This document shows, piece by piece, positions 8,373 through 15,800 of a stretch of DNA of 56,582 nt. A model generated the notes under the pieces. The model had not been told where the DNA came from and searched no databases. It saw only the letters and a program-made list of their open reading frames with translations. The stretch lies in NCBI RefSeq assembly GCF_000429945.1, contig NZ_AUCV01000041.1:1-56582 (forward strand). The letters are read 5' to 3'. The position numbers and the translations under genes were made by a program. How positions within the stretch are numbered: the stretch's first letter is position 1; the number at the start of each line of letters is the position of its first letter. Source of the DNA: Desulfogranum japonicum DSM 18378 (GTDB taxonomy: Bacteria; Desulfobacterota; Desulfobulbia; Desulfobulbales; Desulfobulbaceae).

Positions 8373-9854
8373 TCAGTACAGACCGAATTTATCTTCACTC
8401 AAGCTCATGAAGATATTTTTCATCTGGGTATAATGGTCTAGTATGACTTTGTGGGTTTCACGACCGATGCCGGATTTTTTGTATCCGCCGAAAGGTGCAT
8501 GCGCAGGAAGAAGATTATAACTGTTTATCCACATCCTTCCAGTTTCAACGCCATTGGCGACTCGAAATGCGCGGTTGATGTCCTTCGTCCAAACAGCACC
8601 GCCAAGACCAAATTCGCTGTCATTTGCCATGTCGATGACTTCCTGTTCGTCTTTGAATTTTATAGCTACTGCAACAGGGCCAAAAATCTCTTCCTGGGCC
8701 ACGCGCATCTTGTTATTGACATCAACTAAAAGGGTGGGTTGCATAAAATACCCTTTTTCAAGTCCGTTCGAGGAGATACGTTCACCACCGCAGGCCACCT
8801 TGGCGCCCTCTCCCTCACCGATCTTCACATAAGAAAGAACTTGTTCTATTTGTGTCTTGTCGACCAGTGCACCCATTACCGTGTCTTCCTGCCAAGGCAT
8901 TCCAACTTTGACTTCATTAAAGGCTTTGCATGTTGCAGTGATAAATTTATCGTAGATATCCTCGTGAACAAACACGCGTGACCCCGCACAGCAGACCTGT
9001 CCCTGATTGAACAAAATGCCCATTTGTACGCCCTCGATGGCTTTTTCCCATGGAGCATCTGGGAAAAAGATATTTGCTGATTTACCACCGAGTTCCAGAG
9101 TGGCTGGTATAAGTTTTCCTGCGGCAGCATCTGCAATTTGATACCCAATATCGGTGGAACCTGTGAAAGCGAGTTTGCTGAAACCGTTATGTTCAAGCAT
9201 GAATTGACCTGACTGTGAACCACGGCCGGTAACTACATTAACCACACCTGGAGGCAGAACCTGATTGAGTAGTTTCGCAAGCTCAAGCAGGCTTAAAGAT
9301 GTCGTACTGGAAGGCTTGATGACCGTGCAGCAACCTGCCGCGAGAACAGGCGCTATTTTCCATGCCGCCATGGTAAAAGGAAAGTTCCAGGGAATGATTT
9401 GACCTACTACTCCGATAGGTTCGCGGAGAATTATGCTTAATGTCTGGTCATCTAGCATTACAGCTTTCCCTTCTTCGGTTCGTATTGCCGAGGCAAAGTA
9501 ACGAAAATGATCTGAACTCAAAGGGATATCGACATTTTTCGTTTCCCGGATAGGTTTACCGTTATCCAGGGATTCGATCATAGCTAATCTGTCAAGATTG
9601 GCATCGATAAGATCGGCAATTTTCAACAGCATGGCTGAACGTTCTTGAGGGCTGACTTTTTTCCAGGAGTCAAACGCTTTCCAGGCAGCTTTAACTGCAA
9701 AATCAACGTCTTGTTCGGTAGCATCCGGGAATTCGGCTAAAACTTCACCGTTTCCGGGACAATAGGCCTTGCAGGTATTTCCATTTCCAGCGTCTATCCA
9801 TTCACCACCTATCAGCATTTTATAACTGGAATCCATAGGTCTTGGCATGTTCAT
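8373..9854 (-). CDS. NAD(P)-dependent aldehyde dehydrogenase (AldB/ExaC/AcoD-like)
   Basis: A 493-residue ALDH-superfamily enzyme. Seen are the substrate/cofactor segment IIPWNFPF, the coenzyme loop FTGSTDIGY, the catalytic glutamate region LELGGKSANIFF, the catalytic cysteine in NQGQVCCAGSR, and EEIFGPV. The C-terminus (YTQMKNIFMSLSEDKFGLY) resembles acetaldehyde dehydrogenases of the AldB/ExaC/AcoD group, which is the basis for suggesting acetaldehyde or a short aldehyde as substrate. It is the first gene of the operon with the Nuo/Nfn-like complex and is divergent from an AcoR-like sigma-54 activator. The ATG at 9854 has a TTGAGGAAAA ribosome site. Oxidation would yield NADH or NADPH for the complex encoded downstream. 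The exact substrate cannot be told from sequence alone. Confidence 0.9.
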   Translation of the reverse strand: MNMPRPMDSSYKMLIGGEWIDAGNGNTCKAYCPGNGEVLAEFPDATEQDVDFAVKAAWKAFDSWKKVSPQERSAMLLKIADLIDANLDRLAMIESLDNGKPIRETKNVDIPLSSDHFRYFASAIRTEEGKAVMLDDQTLSIILREPIGVVGQIIPWNFPFTMAAWKIAPVLAAGCCTVIKPSSTTSLSLLELAKLLNQVLPPGVVNVVTGRGSQSGQFMLEHNGFSKLAFTGSTDIGYQIADAAAGKLIPATLELGGKSANIFFPDAPWEKAIEGVQMGILFNQGQVCCAGSRVFVHEDIYDKFITATCKAFNEVKVGMPWQEDTVMGALVDKTQIEQVLSYVKIGEGEGAKVACGGERISSNGLEKGYFMQPTLLVDVNNKMRVAQEEIFGPVAVAIKFKDEQEVIDMANDSEFGLGGAVWTKDINRAFRVANGVETGRMWINSYNLLPAHAPFGGYKKSGIGRETHKVILDHYTQMKNIFMSLSEDKFGLY

Positions 9855-9937
9855 TGTCTTTTCCTCAATTTGGTTTACGTGAAACTACTTGGGTCTATTA
9901 AAAAAACAAACGGATTAGCCTCCGATTACCGTCTATT

Positions 9938-9953
9938 AACAAAGTACATGCCA
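9938..9953 (-). promoter_or_regulatory. Candidate sigma-54 (-24/-12) promoter of the ALDH-Nuo-Nfn operon
   Basis: The minus strand reads TGGCATGTACTTTGTT. Against the consensus TGGCAYR-N4-TTGCW, the -24 element is perfect, the GG-N10 spacing is right, and the -12 element has GT in place of GC. The predicted start near 9926 leaves about a 70-nt leader to the ATG at 9854. The divergent gene is a sigma-54 activator, which supports the call. Confidence 0.55.
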
Positions 9954-10039
9954 TTGCCTTCAAATAACTCAACGCATGAAAATACAAACAATATTTCAAG
10001 CAGTTATAGAGTGTTGTTTTTTCTTCTTGCCTTGGACGA

Positions 10040-10063
10040 CGTTATATTTATATAAATATAACG
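10040..10063. promoter_or_regulatory. Perfect 24-bp palindrome, candidate activator or repressor site
   Basis: CGTTATATTTAT followed by its exact complement, giving a 24-bp AT-rich perfect palindrome. Its centre lies about 125 bp upstream of the predicted sigma-54 start site of the operon, a usual distance for an enhancer, and about 138 bp upstream of the activator's own start codon. It may be the upstream activating sequence. A second candidate is the pair of TGTCC repeats at about 10082-10098. Confidence 0.4.
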
Positions 10064-10188
10064 ATTGGACTGTTTCAGGAGTGTCCGGAACTGTCCCAAC
10101 TCTTAGAGCATACCTGTAACATGTGTAGGACATTACCGGCCATAAGGTTGCGGGATGAAATTTTTTACTGTTGAGCGGAGACGTCTAT

Positions 10189-12192
10189 ATGACAGAACAA
10201 ACAGAAAGGCATTCCCAATGTACTTATTCTGCGTGGGAAACATTTTTGATGAACGGAGAGATCGAAGGCCTCAATGTCAGAAAAGAAATACTTGAATCCT
10301 GGAAGCGATGTAGAGAACTTAAGGTCGATCCCTATTGTGGCAGGAGTACCAAAATGCTTGCTACCAGTAAATTTGAAGCACTGCGGGAGAAAAGGAAAAT
10401 ACTGATTGATGTGGCACGACCATTTATGGATAAATTGTACCAGTTTGTCTCCTGTTCGGGCTTTGTCGTTCTCTTAAGTAATGAAGAAGGATATCTTTTG
10501 GCCACCATTGGCGCTAATCAGATCCTTCGCAAGGACTATGACCTGAACCTCAGGCCGGGAGCTTTGTGGATGGAAAGAGAAGTGGGGACGAACAGTATCG
10601 GTACTGTATTAATATTGAAAAGACCGTTCCAGATTTCAGGTACTGAGCACTATTGTTGTAAACATCACTCTCTTACCTGTTCCGGTGCCCCGATCCGAGA
10701 TGATCGCGGAAAAATAATTGGTATTCTCGAAATGTCAGGCCCTGTGCAAAGAACACATTTACATACGTTGGGTATGGTGGTGGCAGCGGTTGAAGCCATT
10801 GAACAGCAACTGCGGGTGGGGCAAAAAAACAGGAAACTCAGTCTGCTTAACAACAGTCTTAATAATATCTTCATGACGGTTTCAGACGGTGTTATTGTGG
10901 TTGATATTAAAGGACAAATACAACAGATTAATCCGGTTGCAGAAAAAATGTTTACCGCCAAAGTTCAGTCCCTTAAAAATAACAATATAGCTCTCTATCT
11001 TGATTGTTGGGAAAAGATCTACCAAAAAATGGTAAACGAAAAGGAGTGTAGCAATATCGATGCACTTGTATCTACAAACAATGGGGTAATGGCGTGTGTC
11101 GTCACCGCAAAACCGATTTATGATAACAACGATGATCTGACCGGAGGAGTTCTTTTTCTTAATCCTCTTCATACCATTAAAAAACTGGTTAACCAATATA
11201 GTGGTTCACATGCGACTTTTACCTTTGAAAATATTATTGGAAAGGGAGACGTTATTCAAAAGGCCGTTAAAATGAGCCGCCTGGTAGCCAGAAATGAAAG
11301 TAATGTTTTATTGTGTGGAGAAAGTGGGACAGGAAAAGAGATGTTTGCCCAAGCTATTCACAATAAAAGTCTTCGCCGTAATGGTCCGTTTATAGCAATT
11401 AATTGTGGAGCTATACCAAGAGAACTTATAGGGAGTGAATTGTTTGGCTATGTTGAAGGAGCTTTTACCGGAGCACGGAAGAAAGGGCGTCCTGGAAAAT
11501 TTGAACTGGCCTCGGGCGGGACTATTTTTCTTGATGAAATCGGTGACATGCCGCTTGAACAGCAAGTAGCATTACTCAGAGTACTGCAGGAAAAAAGTAT
11601 CACCCGCATAGGGAGCGACAAGGTCGTAGTTGTGGATGCCAGAATAATCTGTGCGACTAATAAAGATCTCAAATTAGAGGTCAGCAAAGGAAATTTTCGT
11701 CAAGATTTATACTATAGGCTTAACGTGATCTCCATCGTTTTACCTCCGTTGAGGATGCATAGGGAGGATATACCGTTAATGTTGGATGTGTTTTTGGCTA
11801 AGACATGTAGGGAAATCGGTAGTAAAACGACTGGGGTATCCCCATTGGTTGTAGAGCACCTCCTACAGTACGATTGGCCTGGAAATGTCAGGGAGTTTCA
11901 AAATGTTGTGGAACGAATGGTTAATATATCTGCGGGAGAGAAGATCGGGCTGGACCATTTACCAGAAGAAATATTCGACCAACGATTCCCTTCTATTGAA
12001 CAGGACCATGGGCAGCAGGTTCCTGATATTTTGAGTGAAAGAAAAAAAATCAAAGAGTTGCTGGCAGTGAAAGAACGGGATGAAATTCTTCGAAGAATAC
12101 ATGAAAATCAAGGCAATATCAGCAAAGTGGCAAGAGACATGGGGATTTCAAGAAGTTCTGTCTATCGTAAAATTAAGAAGGTTATCGAGTAA
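10189..12192 (+). CDS. Sigma-54-dependent activator, AcoR-like (GAF-PAS-AAA+-Fis)
   Basis: A 667-residue enhancer-binding protein. The N-terminal half has an AcoR-type GAF sensory domain (about 60-215) with an unusual cluster EHYCCKHHSLTCSGAPI, then a PAS-like domain (about 230-330). The AAA+ core has Walker A GESGTGKE (about 376-383), the sigma-54 contact loop GAFTGA (about 424-429) and Walker B GGTIFLDEIGD. A Fis-type helix-turn-helix ends the protein (NISKVARDMGISRSSVYRKI). I chose the ATG at 10189 because GCGGAG lies 8 bases upstream; an alternative TTG at 10171 has no better site. It is divergent from the aldehyde dehydrogenase operon and probably activates it in response to an aldehyde, alcohol or acetoin-like ligand. 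The ligand is inferred from AcoR and not demonstrated. Confidence 0.9.
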   Translation: MTEQTERHSQCTYSAWETFLMNGEIEGLNVRKEILESWKRCRELKVDPYCGRSTKMLATSKFEALREKRKILIDVARPFMDKLYQFVSCSGFVVLLSNEEGYLLATIGANQILRKDYDLNLRPGALWMEREVGTNSIGTVLILKRPFQISGTEHYCCKHHSLTCSGAPIRDDRGKIIGILEMSGPVQRTHLHTLGMVVAAVEAIEQQLRVGQKNRKLSLLNNSLNNIFMTVSDGVIVVDIKGQIQQINPVAEKMFTAKVQSLKNNNIALYLDCWEKIYQKMVNEKECSNIDALVSTNNGVMACVVTAKPIYDNNDDLTGGVLFLNPLHTIKKLVNQYSGSHATFTFENIIGKGDVIQKAVKMSRLVARNESNVLLCGESGTGKEMFAQAIHNKSLRRNGPFIAINCGAIPRELIGSELFGYVEGAFTGARKKGRPGKFELASGGTIFLDEIGDMPLEQQVALLRVLQEKSITRIGSDKVVVVDARIICATNKDLKLEVSKGNFRQDLYYRLNVISIVLPPLRMHREDIPLMLDVFLAKTCREIGSKTTGVSPLVVEHLLQYDWPGNVREFQNVVERMVNISAGEKIGLDHLPEEIFDQRFPSIEQDHGQQVPDILSERKKIKELLAVKERDEILRRIHENQGNISKVARDMGISRSSVYRKIKKVIE

Positions 12193-12225
12193 GGATACTG
12201 TGTGAGTGAGGAACGAACCACGATC

Positions 12226-12247
12226 TTATCCGTGGTTGGACAAACTC
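12226..12247 (+). terminator. Weak terminator-like hairpin after the AcoR-like gene
   Basis: AACCACG (12226-12232) pairs with CGTGGTT (12241-12247) across an 8-nt loop, 34 bp past the stop codon. No clear U-run follows, so intrinsic termination is uncertain. The region up to 12382 holds nothing else that I can support. Confidence 0.35.
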
Positions 12248-12382
12248 CTCTCCTTAAGGCCATATATATTATTCAGGTATGTTTAGATTGCGCTGCCAGG
12301 GCAAAATGAGGTGGGCAGGTGATAGTGGACACTTTCTTTAGACAGCCTCTTTGCGTTGTATATATTTTTCAGAAGCAGCAAG

Positions 12383-12529
12383 GTAACTGATCACAGGCAC
12401 TCCACGAAGTTTCCCTCTAGGCGCCACCTCTTTGAACGATCGCAATTTCAAACATATATAGACTAACTTATTCTGCGCTTACCTGCATAAAGTCTCGTTT
12501 GTCCAAAGATGCCCCCTGTGGTCAGTTGC
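12383..12529. repeat. Family-2 MITE-like repeat, copy 2b
   Basis: A 147-bp element running GTAACTGATCACAGG to CTGTGGTCAGTTGC. Its reverse complement aligns along the full length with copy 2a at 1695-1840. It sits in the non-coding gap between the AcoR-like gene and the convergent giant gene, 190 bp from a family-1 copy. No coding capacity. Confidence 0.8.
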
Positions 12530-12719
12530 AAATACATTGGAATTTCCCCCCTAGATTAAGAGCTGCTTCACAGTAGAGTAGCCAAGATCGGTGACGAGCT
12601 TTACGGCCTCTCCATTACATTCTTTGTGGAGTTACGTCTTCTGCGTTTGCTCACAGGTTACCTCCTCAAGAATTCATATTTCACTCTTAAGAAAGTGTAC
12701 ATCATTGTCCAACCACATG

Positions 12720-12881
12720 GGGGTCACGGAAATAATAAATTATCCAATCTTGCTTGTCTCTCAACCAGGTAACGTCGTCGCTTCAATGGCTCAATACGGC
12801 CGGTATGGAACCATTGACGTGACGACGTTACCAAACCGATATCCTACGCAATTTTTGGATATTTATTCTTTTCTGCGCCCC
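12720..12881. repeat. Family-1 MITE-like repeat, copy B
   Basis: About 162 bp, oriented opposite to copy A. The inner hairpin arms (12768-12789 and 12811-12832) pair with two mismatches, and the ends are degenerate (GGGGTCACGG and GCGCCCC). It ends 16 bp from the stop codon of the giant gene, so its hairpin may act as the 3' end structure of that transcript. Confidence 0.85.
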
Positions 12882-12897
12882 TTAAACCGAGTAATTC

Positions 12898-15800
12898 TTA
12901 CAGATCGCATACTTCTTTGACCCAATCTTCAAATAGAGAACGTTCTTTGGTTTTCATCTGTTCCCGTGAGAAAGGTGAAAAAATCACAACAATTTCTGGA
13001 GCTTTTTCTTTCTCTTGCCAACGAATGACTTCCAGTTCATGCTTCCACCGACCTTCTGGCCAGTTATGTTCGGAAGAATAGGTATAATCCAGCAGCAGAT
13101 CTTCTACTTCAGCGCCGGATATCCGAAAACAAAAGAAATCAGCAGGCTTTCCGTTTATTACTAATTGCTTCTTCTGGTCAAGTGGGATCATCTCCAGACT
13201 ATAGCTTTGAGTAGACTCTGTACGTTGGGACTGGCTGAGTGAGGTCGCATTGAGGCTTCTCATTTCCCGGCCATCGGCGCTAATCGCACCGGTTATTTCG
13301 GCCTTGGTCCAATAACTGGCATTGCTCAGTTCTCCAGGGTCATTAACAATACGCTTATTACCATCAAAGGTGCCATTCATATGGAGCATAAGAAATTTTG
13401 TTCCATTCCATTTCAGCGGCACATCTTCAAGCAGAATACGAGGGGCGATTTCTTTTTTTATCGTTTTCTCATTGGAAAAACCAAGCGGACCTTTTTCCAG
13501 TTTAACGATTGGCAGGCGCAGGAAAACCCAAGCCCTGGTGGTTGCGGCCAGTGCCTGGTTTTCAAGAGGGGTTACAGTTGCAGCAATTTCTTCTATTGCC
13601 TTATTGGTTCCCTTGCTCATCAAATGCTTGGAGACCGAGTTCAGGTCGGTTGCCACCTTTGAGGCATCGTATCCACTCAAGGCCTTGATTGCCCGTCCGG
13701 CATAGGCTGGGTTGGTGGCATAGGATTGAAATGCCTGGTTCAGGGCACTGAAATAGCCCGATACAGATTTTGTATTGTTTACCGCAGGAATAAGCTGCGT
13801 CTTCAACACTGTAGCGGCCTGGCTCATGGACAAAAGAGAACGTGATTTGTAAGAATTTACCTGAGGTTGAGGAGCTGAAGATGTCGCTGGATCAGCGGAG
13901 AGCCCTACTTTTTTCAGCAGCCAACCATAGCCGAACCGATGTTGATAGCCAGAGGATTCCTTTTTACCCATAGTGCCTGTTCCAGCCGTTGTCTTGAATA
14001 TGCTTTGGTTGCTGCGTGGTACCGCACCGACATTAACGGCCTGGTTAACCTGGTTCATGAAACGGGGATCCTGGGCGGAAAGTGATTGCATTACCGCTTC
14101 GTTGGTTATCTTTGTTGTGACAAGTTCCTGGCGCAGCGCGTTTGCTTCGGAATGATTGCCGGAAGCCTCTGCCATCCTGATTTTCTGCATTCGCTCGGCA
14201 TTAAGCATGCCCGATGCTTTTGAACCTTCCTGCATGGCACCAGCCATATAGTGACGGGACTGGCGCAGAAAAGAATTGCCTTCTTTTTGTTTCGTTGCTT
14301 CCGGGTTGCCAAAGGTAAATATACCAGCTTCCTCAGGTGTTTTGTGCCGCCGCACTGCCCTTGCTTTTTCCTGAAAAACTGGATCATTAAAAAGAGGGCT
14401 ATTTTTTGAAGCACCGTTGTCACTGGCAATGGAGAATGATTTATCAACACTTTTTCCGATAATGTGATAATCGGGCTTGCTAGTATTGCCGCCAATACCT
14501 GCTTCTGTTGCTTTTTTCAAATTATCAATAACAGCGCCAGCCGGATCTTTGATCCCGTATTTCCCCTCTGTGGTGTAATGTAGCCCACCTTTTGTAGAAA
14601 ATTTGTCGCTACCCCGTTCAGCTCCATAGCTGGCGGCCGCTGACTGTGAAGAACTGCCGATAATATCCGCTTTCGATGCGGGTTTCCAGATAACGGTATC
14701 TGCTTTGGGTATAACCCAGCGGTCAGGATATTCATGTACCTTATAGCCACGATTTTTCAAGGCATTGATGAATTGTTTTCCCGAGCCCAGATCACTGAAG
14801 GTACGGTCAATATCACTCATGATGCTTTCAGGTTTGCCGCCTGATTTGATGACAGCCTTTTTGATGCCCAGTTCGTTAATAATATCGTCTTGTTCCTGCC
14901 AGCGCTGCTCATATCCCTTATTGTGTTTGCTGCGGATGTCAGCCATTTCGCCTTCCCACTGCTCTTTTACACGCTGATATTCAGGATGTTTGGTATTAAC
15001 GGTACCATCCGCATTTCTCGCTGTATCAGGGATACGGGCTTCATGTTGTCTGGTGCAATTTTCAAGTGCATTTTTGAGGTCTTCACGCTTGGCAATGACG
15101 CCGTATTCTCCTGCCAGCTCGCCCTGCTTTTTATTGTATTTTTTTCGAAGAGATGGGTAATCACGATGGTTCGTGTTGATGGAACCGTCTGGATTGCGCG
15201 GCACTTCCGCCAGATAGGCTTCGTTAAGCTTGTTTTTCTTATAACGAAAGGCATCAGTGTTATCGGTAAAAGCATCAAAATGTGGCTCTCCTTTGGGCTT
15301 GCCGACTTTTGTCCCGGGAATATCAGCGCCCTTGGTTCTTCCCTGCATGCGCTGACCAACTTTTTCAAAGAGCTTATTCATTACATAGGTGTAAGCAGCA
15401 TTTTCCAGTCCACCCTGCCAGCCGCGATAGCGTATTTTACCGGTTTGCTGGTCTTTTTCCAGGGAGTAATAGCCATCATAAAAGGCCCAGACCACGTCTA
15501 CCGGATTAAGTGCAGCCCTGATGCCGTTCTCAAAGGCTTTTACCGTGCCGCCTTCAATGTAGCCAGTACCAACACCGTGGGTCATGGCCACATAGGCCCC
15601 TCCAGGCACAAACAGCGCTCCAAACATAAGCGAGACGTTGCAGGCAGTCTGAACTTTCTCGGCATACCACAGGCGCTCTTCTGCAGTGACCAGCTTTTGC
15701 CGAGCCGCCTGTTGCTCTTTTACTGTTTCCAGGTAGGCGGCATCGCGCAGGTCTGCAAGCCGTTTGACACGCTCTTCAAGGGGAAGATCAGATTGGTAGA

